A stretch of 38,222 nucleotides of DNA from an uncultured Clostridia bacterium (lineage in GTDB: Bacteria > Bacillota > Clostridia > Lachnospirales > Anaerotignaceae). The notes beneath the pieces were generated by a model. That model had not been told where the DNA came from. It was given only the letters and a program-made list of their open reading frames with translations, and searched no databases. Below, piece by piece: positions 22,952 through 31,069 of the stretch. The position numbers were made by a program, and so were the translations under genes. Position 1 is the first letter of the stretch; each line of letters starts with the position of its first letter. Location of the stretch: assembly GCA_910586765.1 (NCBI GenBank), contig CAJUJJ010000025.1, forward strand, positions 1 to 38,222. The letters run 5' to 3'.

Positions 22952-24271
22952 ATGGCGTTAGGCGGAGGTACATTTACATTACAAAATAAAGTTTTGCCCG
23001 GCTCTTACATCAATTTTGTGTCGGCAGCAAATGCTTCTGTAACATTGTCTGACAGGGGCGTTGTCGCAATGCCTTTTGTGGCGGACTGGGGCAAAGAAAA
23101 TGAAGTCATAGAAGTCACAAATGAAGCATTTTTTAAAAATTCAGTGAAGCTATTTGGCTATGACTACACACACCTACAAATGCAAATGTTTAGAGAAATA
23201 TTCAAAAATGCCAAAATGATGTATGGTTACAGGCTCAATAGCAATGCCCAAAAAGCCCAAAATACCTATGCAACAGCGGTGTGTGGCGGTGTAAGAGGAA
23301 ACGATATTACAATAGTGGTAGAAAATGATGTCGATGTAGAAAATGGTTTTATTGTTAAAACGCTTTTGGAAAATGTAGAACAAGATAGGCAAACTGTTTT
23401 GACTGCTCAAGAACTCAAAAGCAATGACTTTGTGACATTTAAAGAGGTAGAATTACAGGTAACAGCAGGTATGCCTCTTACAGGTGGTACAGATGGAGAA
23501 GGCAGAATAGTGCAAAATTATCAAAAGTTTTTGGAAAAAATAGAAAAATATGCCTTTCAAGCACTCGGCTGCAACACGGATAAAAAGGAAATTGTCAATC
23601 TATTTGTGGAATTTACAAAGAGAATGAGAGAAGAAAACGGCGTGAAATTTCAGACGGTGGTGTATAGGGCAGAAAATGCTGATTATGAGGGCATTATTTC
23701 GTTAGAAAATAAACTTTTGAATGTCGATTATAACATGTTTGGTGACTTTTCGCTTGTATATTGGCTTACGGGGGCAGTGGCTGGTTGTGCCGTGCAAAGT
23801 AGCTTAACGAATAAAGTATACGATGGGGAGTATGACATCGACACCGACTACACACAAAGACAGTTACAACAGGCGGTAGAAGGCGGTAAGCTGATATTCC
23901 ACAAAGTGGGCGATAAAGTCTGTATACTAAAAGACAATAATACTCTTGTAACACTCACAAAACAGAAAAACAAGTATTTTCAGAGCAATCAAGTTATTCG
24001 AGTGCTTGACCAGATAGGCAACGATATTGCAAGCATATTCAATAGTAAATATTTGGGAAAAGTGCAAAATAACTATGCTGGGCGTATTGCTTTTTGGAAT
24101 GATATTGTTGATTTTTATAGTAAGCTGCAAAAAATAGAAGCCATAACAGATTTTGTTTCAGATGATGTTGTGGTGGAACAAGGTGACGACAAAGAAAGTG
24201 TTGTTGTAACGACTTACGTCACACCAGTACAGTCTATGGAAAAATTGTATATGACAGTAATTGTAAGATGA
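22952..24271 (+). CDS. xkdK: Contractile tail sheath protein (XkdK-like)
   Basis: A 439-residue tail sheath protein, which shows that the phage is a myovirus. Signature: LPGSYINFVSAANASVTLSDRGVVAMPFVADWG near the N-terminus (start of XkdK-like sheaths), AVCGGVRGNDITIVV (about 110-125), TGGTDG, and the C-terminal RVLDQIGNDIASIFNSKYLGKVQNNYAGRIAFWNDIVDFYSKLQ block that makes the conserved core. It polymerises around the tube and contracts on infection. AAAGGAG precedes the ATG. Confidence 0.93.
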   Translation: MALGGGTFTLQNKVLPGSYINFVSAANASVTLSDRGVVAMPFVADWGKENEVIEVTNEAFFKNSVKLFGYDYTHLQMQMFREIFKNAKMMYGYRLNSNAQKAQNTYATAVCGGVRGNDITIVVENDVDVENGFIVKTLLENVEQDRQTVLTAQELKSNDFVTFKEVELQVTAGMPLTGGTDGEGRIVQNYQKFLEKIEKYAFQALGCNTDKKEIVNLFVEFTKRMREENGVKFQTVVYRAENADYEGIISLENKLLNVDYNMFGDFSLVYWLTGAVAGCAVQSSLTNKVYDGEYDIDTDYTQRQLQQAVEGGKLIFHKVGDKVCILKDNNTLVTLTKQKNKYFQSNQVIRVLDQIGNDIASIFNSKYLGKVQNNYAGRIAFWNDIVDFYSKLQKIEAITDFVSDDVVVEQGDDKESVVVTTYVTPVQSMEKLYMTVIVR

Positions 24272-24286
24272 TAAGGAGGGATTAGT

Positions 24287-24760
24287 ATGGCTTATAAAAA
24301 AATGATAGCAGGAGATGCTATAGCAGGTAGTAGCGGTGAATGTTACGTTTTGATTGATGGTAGACGCATCAATTTTATGAGTGCTGTAAAAATTGAAGCG
24401 ACTGTTGAAAAAATAAAGGTTGAAGTGCCTATATTGGGACAGCCATTGAAGGGAAATAAAACAGTAGGAGCAAAAGGTACTGGTACTGCTACATTCCATT
24501 ACAACACATCAACATTTCGAAAAATTATGAAAAAGTTCGTTGATACGGGAGAGGATTTGTATTTCGATATGATAGTAACAAATGACGACCCTACAAGTGC
24601 AGCTGGCAGACAGACTACAATATTAAAGGGCTGTAATTTGAACAAAACCATTGTGGCAAAAGTGGACGCAAACAACAACAACTATTTAGATGAAGAAATT
24701 GACTTCACTTTTGAGAGCTGGGATTTACCAGAAGAATTTGAAGAACTTGAAGGAATGTGA
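24287..24760 (+). CDS. xkdM: Tail tube protein (XkdM-like)
   Basis: A 157-residue DUF2001/XkdM tube protein: AGDAIAGSSGECYVLIDGRRINFMSAVKIEATVEK, KVEVPILGQPLKGNKTVGAKGTGTATFHYNT, and ETNDDP-like PTSAAGRQTTILKGCNLN, the standard family pattern. It forms the inner tube inside the sheath. It starts 16 bases after the sheath stop behind AAGGAGG. Confidence 0.93.
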   Translation: MAYKKMIAGDAIAGSSGECYVLIDGRRINFMSAVKIEATVEKIKVEVPILGQPLKGNKTVGAKGTGTATFHYNTSTFRKIMKKFVDTGEDLYFDMIVTNDDPTSAAGRQTTILKGCNLNKTIVAKVDANNNNYLDEEIDFTFESWDLPEEFEELEGM

Positions 24761-24865
24761 TATGTAGTGGAACATATTTACTATATATTAGGTGGGGTTT
24801 TAGGTTGTGCTATAGGAGAATTTTTATATAATGTGATAGAAAAATCGAAAAGGAGAGAAAAACAT

Positions 24866-25276
24866 ATGAGTTTAGAAGCATTTTTGAAACCAATAGACAT
24901 TGAAAATAAAAAGATAGTAGTGAGCAATAGATTTGTAGAAAATGGTAAGCCCGTTGAATGGGAAATTAGAACTATGTCTGAAGAACAGGAAGAAGCTATC
25001 AGAAAAAGTTGTATGACAAAGAAAAAAGGTAAAAATGGAGTAGTTGAAAGAGATATTGACAATGACTTATTTAATGCAAAAATGGCAGCAGAGAGTGTGG
25101 TATATCCAGACCTAAAAAATGCACAATTACAAGACCATTACAATGCTTTAGGGGCGGAGGATTTGCTCAAAAAAATGCTTACAGGCGGTGAATATTGGGC
25201 ACTTGTGAAATTTATATTGGATTTTAACGATTACAATAAATCTTTTGATGAATTAGCAGATGAGGTAAAAAACTGA
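24866..25276 (+). CDS. xkdN: Tail assembly chaperone (XkdN-like, short form)
   Basis: A 136-residue XkdN-like chaperone (SLEAFLKPIDIENKKIVVSNRFVENGKPVEWEIRTMSEEQEEAIRKSC, VVYPDLKNAQLQDHYNALGAEDLLKKMLTGGEY), the analogue of lambda gpG, which binds the tape measure during tail assembly. The ATG at 24866 has AAAGGAGAG ten bases upstream. The frame is open further up to GTG 24767 and would add a hydrophobic helix (YYILGGVLGCAIGEFLYNVI), so a longer form or a small membrane peptide reading into this gene is possible. The last codons are GTA AAA AAC TGA, containing a slippery heptamer; the -1 extension is listed separately. Confidence 0.85.
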   Translation: MSLEAFLKPIDIENKKIVVSNRFVENGKPVEWEIRTMSEEQEEAIRKSCMTKKKGKNGVVERDIDNDLFNAKMAAESVVYPDLKNAQLQDHYNALGAEDLLKKMLTGGEYWALVKFILDFNDYNKSFDELADEVKN

Positions 25277-25431
25277 TAAAAGAGGGCGACACAGAAACGA
25301 CTATAGCATACATATGCTTTAAGGAATTTCAAATGTTGCCCTCTACATTTATAAATTTGCCTAGAAAAGAAAAAGCAGTGATTGTTGCATTTATAAAACA
25401 ATATAGTGAAGATTTGAAAAAGTTAAAATAA
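25264..25431 (+). CDS. -1 frameshift extension of the tail chaperone (gpT-like part)
   Basis: In the -1 frame an open stretch runs from 25264 to a TAA at 25429-25431 and encodes, from CTG 25273, LIKEGDTETTIAYICFKEFQ followed by MLPSTFINLPRKEKAVIVAF and a charged end. The small-residue-then-charged pattern fits the T part of phage G/GT chaperones. It has no start codon near its beginning and no ribosome site, and opens just three bases before the slippery site, so it is best read as the tail of a fusion of about 188 residues made by frameshifting from the 24866 gene. Confidence 0.75.
   Translation, partial: GKKLIKEGDTETTIAYICFKEFQMLPSTFINLPRKEKAVIVAFIKQYSEDLKKLK
25267..25344 (+). promoter_or_regulatory. 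Programmed -1 ribosomal frameshift signal
   Basis: A AAA AAC (25267-25273) sits in the zero frame directly before the TGA stop. Seven bases later agagggcgac (25281-25290) pairs with gttgccctct (25335-25344), ten pairs with one G-U. The loop holds a second perfect hairpin AGCATA-CA-TATGCT (25305-25318). Slippery site, spacer and stem all match known -1 signals. Confidence 0.8.
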
Positions 25432-25463
25432 TTGCAAAATGTGAAGGTATAAGGGGTGACGGT

Positions 25464-27050
25464 ATGAGTGTAATTGATGAAGTATTAGCATATGTAGATA
25501 GGCAAATTGGCAAAAGCTACAGTCAAGCTAATAGATATGGAGCAAATAGTTTTGATTGCTCAAGCTTGATATATAGGGCATTTGACGCTGCTGGCGTGAA
25601 GCTGGTACACAAAGATACAGGCGGTAAAGTAGATGTGAGTAGTACGGAATGTTATGCCAAAGGTTTCGAACTGTTGTATCCGAATAGTTATGCCAAAATA
25701 GGTAAAAATCTACCGTCACCCTCTAGCATTGTGGAGAAATACCAGCCAGGCGATATTATATTTTGCTGTACAGATAATTCCACAGCGAGGGCAAATAAAA
25801 TTACACACGTTATGATAGTAAATCAGTACGGCGGCATCACTCACGCCGCCAACCCTCGTGATGGCGTTGGTAAGGTGGGGAAAAATACATATTCTACTAA
25901 AGTTTGTGCACTGTTGCGGTATCAAGGAGAAGGTTATACAGGTAGTGGCGGTGGTTCTGGTGGTTCTGAAAATACTTCAGAAAGTGAAAATAAACAAATT
26001 ACATCTATACAAATTGTGTATGGCGAGGATAACAAGCCCGTTGCAAAAGCAAATGATGAATTAAAAGGCATTAGAAATTTAACGGATAATGCTTATGAAT
26101 TGCTAATTGAACACAAAGGAAATGTTATGTTACCTATTGCTTGCGAGAGCGTGACAGTAGAATTTAGTAGAAGAAGTACCGCAGGAAAATTGCAATGTAA
26201 AGTGTTAAAAGATGACAAATTAGACTTTCACGAAGGCGATGCGATAAGTTTTCAAGTCAATGGCACGCCTTATTTTTATGGGTATGTTTTCCAAAAATCA
26301 AGAATGGGTGACGGCATTATTAACATTATTGCGTATGACCAGTTACGTTATCTCAAAAATAAAGATACTATGATATTCGGCGGAACGGCTACAGAATTGT
26401 TGCAATTAATAGGTAGGAATTTTTCATTAAAGCTAGGAAGTGGCGTTGAAAATACTGGTTTTTCGGCTCAAACAAGGATATTTGACAACAAAACGCTTTT
26501 TGATATGTTAGAAGAAATACTTGATGATACGTTAATTGCTACAGGCAAAAACTTTGTACTTTATGATGATTTTGGCTTTCTATTTTTGAAAGATATGGAA
26601 AATATGGTACTTGATGACTTTTTAATAAACGATAGCAATATACAAGATTACAGTTATACTACTAGCATTGACGATAATACTTATAACAAAATTAAACTTG
26701 CCTATGACAATAAAGAAACAGGTGTAAGGGAAGTTTTTCAGACGCAAAATGATGAAAATATGGGGAATTGGGGCACGTTGCAGTATTATGAAAAAGTGAG
26801 TAGTAAAGAATTGGCAAAAGTGAGAGCGGAAGCCTATTTGAAAATATATAACAGAAAGACAAGAAATTTGCAGATAAAAGGGGCGTTTGGTGACATTAGA
26901 GTGAGGGCTGGCACGGGAATTTATGTCAATTTGGACATAGGTGACATTGTGCTAAACAACAGAATGTGGGTGGAAAAAGTCAAACACACATTCGAGCAAA
27001 ATTTACACGTTATGGATTTGACATTAAAAGGCTGGGAATTTGTAGAGTAA
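25464..27050 (+). CDS. NlpC/P60 endopeptidase fused to tail hub protein (XkdQ-like)
   Basis: A 528-residue fusion. Residues 1-155: NlpC/P60 cell-wall peptidase with C32 in NSFDCSSLIYRAF, H115 in KITHVMIVNQYGG and H127 in ITHAANP as probable catalytic residues. A flexible Gly/Ser linker (about 158-172) follows. Residues about 175-528: XkdQ/gp27-like baseplate hub (YELLIEHKGNVMLPIACESVTVEFSRRSTAGKLQCKV, DFHEGDAISFQVNGTPYFYGYVF, and RTRNLQIKGAFGDIRVRAGTGIYVNL). The hub ends the tube and the peptidase would open peptidoglycan during injection. In PBSX the hub gene follows the tape measure; here it precedes it. GGGGTGA precedes the ATG. Confidence 0.88.
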   Translation: MSVIDEVLAYVDRQIGKSYSQANRYGANSFDCSSLIYRAFDAAGVKLVHKDTGGKVDVSSTECYAKGFELLYPNSYAKIGKNLPSPSSIVEKYQPGDIIFCCTDNSTARANKITHVMIVNQYGGITHAANPRDGVGKVGKNTYSTKVCALLRYQGEGYTGSGGGSGGSENTSESENKQITSIQIVYGEDNKPVAKANDELKGIRNLTDNAYELLIEHKGNVMLPIACESVTVEFSRRSTAGKLQCKVLKDDKLDFHEGDAISFQVNGTPYFYGYVFQKSRMGDGIINIIAYDQLRYLKNKDTMIFGGTATELLQLIGRNFSLKLGSGVENTGFSAQTRIFDNKTLFDMLEEILDDTLIATGKNFVLYDDFGFLFLKDMENMVLDDFLINDSNIQDYSYTTSIDDNTYNKIKLAYDNKETGVREVFQTQNDENMGNWGTLQYYEKVSSKELAKVRAEAYLKIYNRKTRNLQIKGAFGDIRVRAGTGIYVNLDIGDIVLNNRMWVEKVKHTFEQNLHVMDLTLKGWEFVE

Positions 27051-27073
27051 AGACAAAGACAAAGACAAAGGCC

Positions 27074-27244
27074 TTGAGGCGTTGCCTCAAACTCCACTTC
27101 CTTTTTGGAAAAAGGAAGCGAAAAACTTTAAAAGCGAAACGTGCGTTTCGCTAAAAAATCTAATAGAAAAACGCTAGTTTTTCTCAAAAAGTTTCGCTCA
27201 AGCCTTTTCAAAGGCTTGTAGGGTTTTAGGGACAAAGTCCCTAA
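27074..27244 (+). repeat. Three-hairpin repeat element, copy 2, plus three further hairpins
   Basis: Stem 1: TTGAGGC-GTT-GCCTCAA (27074-27090). Stem 2: CTTCCTTTTT-GG-AAAAAGGAAG (27097-27118). Linker ending ACTTTAAA (14 bases, as in copy 1). Stem 3: AGCGAAAC-N4-GTTTCGCT (27133-27152). Further perfect hairpins at 27165-27184, 27200-27217 and 27226-27244. A short gacaaa tandem repeat (27052-27069) precedes it. This fills the gap of about 230 bases between hub and XkdR genes; no coding potential is seen. Confidence 0.8.
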
Positions 27245-27282
27245 GGTCTTAAAGCTTTAAAGTCTTAAAAGTAGGTGATGTT

Positions 27283-27666
27283 GTGGCAAATGAGGAATTA
27301 TTTCTAAAAATAATAAAACAGGCGGCACTTGATGCCGTGCAAAATAGTAGCCCGTGCGATTTCTGCATAGGTGTGGTTGTTTCTGAAAGCCCGCTAAATA
27401 TACAGCTTGACCAAAAATTGACACTCACAGAAGAATTTTTATTTTTGACAAGAAATGTCACAGATTATACTGTTGTTATGGAAGTAGACCACACTACAGA
27501 GCCAGAAATAGGGGGGAGTTGTGGGGAACATTGCAAAGAACACAGTCATGATTATGTAGGGGAAAAGGAATTTCTAGTTAAAAATCATCTGACAGAAGGC
27601 GAAAAAGTCGTACTTGGGAAAATGGCAGGTGGACAAAAGTTTATTGTGCTAGATAGGATAGGTTAG
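27283..27666 (+). CDS. xkdR: Baseplate protein XkdR-like (DUF2577)
   Basis: A 127-residue DUF2577 protein: LFLKIIKQAALDAVQNSSPCDFCIGVVVSESPLNIQLDQKLTLTEEFLFLTRNVTDYTV is the standard family N-terminal block; EGEKVVLGKMAGGQKFIVLDRIG is the standard end. Its middle has a Cys/His patch (GGSCGEHCKEHSHD) that could bind a metal. The GTG start at 27283 has AGGTGAT upstream. In PBSX it follows XkdQ, as here. Confidence 0.9.
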   Translation: MANEELFLKIIKQAALDAVQNSSPCDFCIGVVVSESPLNIQLDQKLTLTEEFLFLTRNVTDYTVVMEVDHTTEPEIGGSCGEHCKEHSHDYVGEKEFLVKNHLTEGEKVVLGKMAGGQKFIVLDRIG

Positions 27667-27695
27667 GAACTTTATTCGTTAAGGAGGTGTAATAA

Positions 27696-30206
27696 ATGGG
27701 TGAGATACGCTCCACAATACAACTTGCAAATGGTATGACACCAGCATTACAGAGCATTACAAATGCTTTAAATATGACAATAAGCCATTTCGAGCAAATG
27801 CAAAGGGTGTCGAGAAATAGTATTGATGTTACGGGTTTTGAAGCAGCTAGGGCTGAAATCAGAAATGCTGAAGCGACTATTGTGGAAATGGAAGAAGCTT
27901 TGACAGGATTTAGTAGAAGTGGTGCGGAAGTTGCAAGAAGCTATGATGATGTGGGTTTAGCGGCAAATGGTGCATTGCAAACGATACAGCAACAGCAAAA
28001 TACAGTAGCAGGATTGACGGGAGCGTCCGAAAATGCACTACAGCAAATGACAGAAGCAATACAACAGCAAACAAATAGCATATTGACAATGTCTGAAGCA
28101 ATGCAACAGTTTATGAATAGAGCAAGTGAAAGTTCACAAAGACAAACACAACAAACGCAACGCCAAACAGAAGGAACTCGTCGACAAACACAAGAAACAC
28201 AAAGGCAAACACGTGAAAGACAACGACAAACGCAAGAAACACAAAGGCAAACGGAAGAAACCCAAAGACAGACACAACGTGTGACATTACTTAGGAGGAT
28301 TTTTCAGACAATGACGACACCGATAAGAGGGGCAGCACACGCCGTTTCTGTTTTAGGAAGAGAATTGACAGGGGCAAACAGTGCCGCAAATGGACTAATG
28401 GGGACATTAAAAAGCATTGCAGGTATGTATTTGTCATTTCAAGGCATTAAATTTGCTGGGGATTTGTCTGATAATGTGACATCGGTGTTATCACGATTGA
28501 ATATGATAAATGATGGTTTAAGAACTACACAACAGTTATCAGATGTGATAATGAAATCGGCTTTTGAAAGTGGTGCGGGGTATTTGGATACCGCTGAAGC
28601 GATTGCTAAAATGGGCTTAAATGCTGGTTCGGCATTTTCAAGTAATGATGAATTGATAGCGTTTATGGAGCAGATAAACAAGACTTTTGCTATAGGCGGT
28701 GCGTCGGCAGTAGAACAGTCTAATGCTATGGTACAGTTGTCACAAGCTATGGCGGCAGGGGCTTTGAGGGGGGAAGAACTCAATTCTATATTAGATGGTG
28801 CACCAGGAATTGCCCGAAATATTGAAAAATATATGGGTTGGGCGGAAGGCTCTATAAAAAGTTATGCGGAAGATGGAAAAGTAACTGCACAAGTTGTGAA
28901 AAATGCTATGCTCGCTATGGCAGAGGAAACAAACGAAAAATTTAACAGTATGCCCACAACAATAAGCAGAACATTTGAAAAAATAAAGACGCTTGCACTA
29001 AAAAGTTTTACGCCCGTTTTGCAAGGGATAAACGGCTTATTCAACAACAGCAATGCAGAAAGCATACTGTATCAGTGGGGTTCGGTATTCCAATATATTG
29101 CAGACAGAGCGACTGTTACAATAGAAAAACTCAAAACATTGCTAAATAGTGAACAATTTCAAGCGTTTTCTAGTGATATTATGACGATATTTGCAGAAGC
29201 TGGTGCGGCGATTACTTGGGTATTTGACAATATCGTAAACGCTTTCGACTATGTTGTCACACATTGGGAAGAAGTCAAACCCGTTTTAACGGGCTTGGCG
29301 GTGACAATCGGTATCGTCACGGCGGCACAATGGGCACTAAACATTGCGATGTCACTCAATCCTGCAACGCTCGTTATAGTAGCAATAGGTGCATTGATTG
29401 TGATGTTTTACAAGCTTGTTGACCACATTAACAAAGTGAAAAATACAAGCATTTCTGCAACAGGTATCATTGCGGCAGCGTTTGCTGCAATTTATGCTAC
29501 AGCAAAAAATAGTGTTGTAGGTGCATGGAATTTATTTGCTGATTTCGTGAATTTCGTATATAACTTTTCCAAAAATAAAACAGAAGCGATAAAAGTGTTG
29601 TTTTTTGACTTGGGAGATGATATACTTGCAAGTTTTCAAAATGTGATACAAGGGCTTTTATCTGTTACAAGTCACATACCGAAATTATCTTTTATTACAG
29701 AAGGGCTTGAAAAAGCGGATAACTTTTTGACAAGATGTAGAAATACGGCACAAGATTTATCACAACAAGCAAAAAATAATATGGATTGGGAAGAATTTAT
29801 ACCTAGATTTGGTTATACAAATGTTACCGAATTGGTAGAAACAGTATACCACAAAATTGCTGATTTTGGGGCAGGTTTTGGGGAATATATGGAGGATTTT
29901 AACCCTTTTGAAGGCGTAGAAAGTATGAATGGCTTGCTTGAGGGCATATTGAAAAATACACAAAATATGTCAAAAGATACTAGTAGTATAAAAAGCAATA
30001 TGGAAATGGACAAAGAGGATTTGGAGTTTATAAGGACAATGGCAAATATCAAATATGGTGATAAATATATTATGCCTCAAGTGAAAATTGAAATGACAAA
30101 CAACAACACAATACAAAATAATATGGATTTAGACGGCTTTTTTAATAAAAAAGTGGAAGAGATGGCAAATATTGTACAAATGTCGGCGGAAGGAGTGCAT
30201 ATATAA
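27696..30206 (+). CDS. Tail tape measure protein
   Basis: An 836-residue tape measure protein that sets tail length and leaves through the tube at injection. N-terminal 130 residues are helical (IQLANGMTPALQSITNALNM...), followed by an unusual run rich in Gln, Thr and Arg (about 147-195, repeated (R/T)QTQETQRQ units), the family domain 'tape measure N-terminal' (GRELTGANSAANGLMGTLKSIAGMYLSFQG..., SAFESGAGYLDTAEAIAKMGLNAG, MVQLSQAMAAGALRGEELNSILDGAPGIA) and hydrophobic helices around 525-600 (VLTGLAVTIGIVTAAQW, LVIVAIGALIVMFYKLV). No lysozyme or peptidase domain is seen, in line with the peptidase being fused to the hub instead. AAGGAGGTG precedes the ATG. Confidence 0.92.
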   Translation: MGEIRSTIQLANGMTPALQSITNALNMTISHFEQMQRVSRNSIDVTGFEAARAEIRNAEATIVEMEEALTGFSRSGAEVARSYDDVGLAANGALQTIQQQQNTVAGLTGASENALQQMTEAIQQQTNSILTMSEAMQQFMNRASESSQRQTQQTQRQTEGTRRQTQETQRQTRERQRQTQETQRQTEETQRQTQRVTLLRRIFQTMTTPIRGAAHAVSVLGRELTGANSAANGLMGTLKSIAGMYLSFQGIKFAGDLSDNVTSVLSRLNMINDGLRTTQQLSDVIMKSAFESGAGYLDTAEAIAKMGLNAGSAFSSNDELIAFMEQINKTFAIGGASAVEQSNAMVQLSQAMAAGALRGEELNSILDGAPGIARNIEKYMGWAEGSIKSYAEDGKVTAQVVKNAMLAMAEETNEKFNSMPTTISRTFEKIKTLALKSFTPVLQGINGLFNNSNAESILYQWGSVFQYIADRATVTIEKLKTLLNSEQFQAFSSDIMTIFAEAGAAITWVFDNIVNAFDYVVTHWEEVKPVLTGLAVTIGIVTAAQWALNIAMSLNPATLVIVAIGALIVMFYKLVDHINKVKNTSISATGIIAAAFAAIYATAKNSVVGAWNLFADFVNFVYNFSKNKTEAIKVLFFDLGDDILASFQNVIQGLLSVTSHIPKLSFITEGLEKADNFLTRCRNTAQDLSQQAKNNMDWEEFIPRFGYTNVTELVETVYHKIADFGAGFGEYMEDFNPFEGVESMNGLLEGILKNTQNMSKDTSSIKSNMEMDKEDLEFIRTMANIKYGDKYIMPQVKIEMTNNNTIQNNMDLDGFFNKKVEEMANIVQMSAEGVHI

Positions 30207-30883
30207 TGTATCAATACTATATAGACGGTGTACTACTACCCGTTGCCCCAAGTGCTATGGATACAAGTATCAACAACAATAATACCACAATAAAGTTGTT
30301 GAATGGTGAAGAAATTAACATCATAAAAAAAGTGGGGCTGTCTGATGTTTCATTTACGGCACTTTTGCCAAACAAAGAATATCCCTTTACAATATATGAA
30401 GGTGGTAGTTTTCAAAATGCAAAATATTATTTGGATTTATTTGAAAGGCTTAAAAAATCACAAAAGCCTTTTTTGTTTTTGGTGATAAGAACAGATGAAA
30501 GCGGTAATGTCGTTTATAGGGGTGGTGACGACGAGGACAAAGAGCCGTATTACACATTAGAAGAATACACCATAAAAGAAAATGCAGAAGAATATGGCAC
30601 GGATTGTGGTGTGGAATTGTCACTAAAACAGTATAGAAGTTATGCTACTGCAACGGGCAGTATACAAATAGACCAAAATAGTCAAACCGCTACCGTGACA
30701 CAAAAAAGAGATAGCACTTCAAAACAAACAGCAAAAAGTTACACGGTTCAAAAAGGCGATACACTATGGAATATCTGCAAAAAAGAATTGGGTGACGGTG
30801 CGAAATATCAAGAAATTGCACAAAAAAATAGTATTACTACACCAAACAACATACAAGTAGGACAGGTGATACAGTTGGAATAA
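30206..30883 (+). CDS. xkdP: LysM-containing baseplate protein (XkdP-like)
   Basis: A 225-residue XkdP-like protein. The N-terminal part (GVLLPVAPSAMDTSINNNNTTIKLLNGEEINIIKKVGLSDVSFTALLPN) is the usual XkdP block; the C-terminal 45 residues are a LysM domain (SYTVQKGDTLWNICKKELGD, NNIQVGQVIQL) that binds peptidoglycan or packs the hub. Its start overlaps the tape measure stop (A of TAATG). Order tape measure then XkdP is as in PBSX. Confidence 0.92.
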   Translation: MYQYYIDGVLLPVAPSAMDTSINNNNTTIKLLNGEEINIIKKVGLSDVSFTALLPNKEYPFTIYEGGSFQNAKYYLDLFERLKKSQKPFLFLVIRTDESGNVVYRGGDDEDKEPYYTLEEYTIKENAEEYGTDCGVELSLKQYRSYATATGSIQIDQNSQTATVTQKRDSTSKQTAKSYTVQKGDTLWNICKKELGDGAKYQEIAQKNSITTPNNIQVGQVIQLE

Positions 30884-30892
30884 AAGAAAATG

Positions 30893-30921
30893 TTGAAATA
30901 TGACGGATAATATGATATATT
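30893..30921 (+). promoter_or_regulatory. Promoter of the type I toxin mRNA
   Basis: TTGAAA (30893-30898), 17 bases, TATATT (30916-30921). Expected start of the mRNA is near 30928, just before the repeat gcagtca...ccctctac that also occurs in the antisense RNA. Confidence 0.65.
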
Positions 30922-30981
30922 GAGTTTAGCAGTCATGACGGAGTGGCTCCACCCTCTACAAAAAGGGAAGGGGGTGGTGCT

Positions 30982-31068
30982 ATGGATACATACCAAGTAT
31001 TAACATTGTTGTTACTTTCTGGTAACTTTCTCATAGCGTTACTTACCTATATCGATAGGCATAAGTAA
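30982..31068 (+). CDS. Small hydrophobic toxin peptide (type I TA, holin-like toxin)
   Basis: A 28-residue peptide: MDTYQVLTLLLLSGNFLIALL then TYIDRHK. One membrane span (residues 6-21) and a short charged end match the putative holin-like toxins of type I toxin-antitoxin loci in Gram-positive phages and plasmids, which depolarise the membrane. GGGGGTGGTG is a strong ribosome site, but CCACCC at 30949-30954 can pair with GGGTGG at 30972-30977 and hide it, the usual translation control of such mRNAs. It lies between XkdP and XkdS as a separate unit with its own promoter and terminator. Two stop codons end it. Confidence 0.75.
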   Translation: MDTYQVLTLLLLSGNFLIALLTYIDRHK

Positions 31069-31069
31069 T

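Noticed and set aside
25464..25930. NlpC/P60 domain as the phage endolysin
   Set aside because: It is fused in frame to the tail hub by a linker and lacks a separate gene, so it is a virion-associated enzyme.
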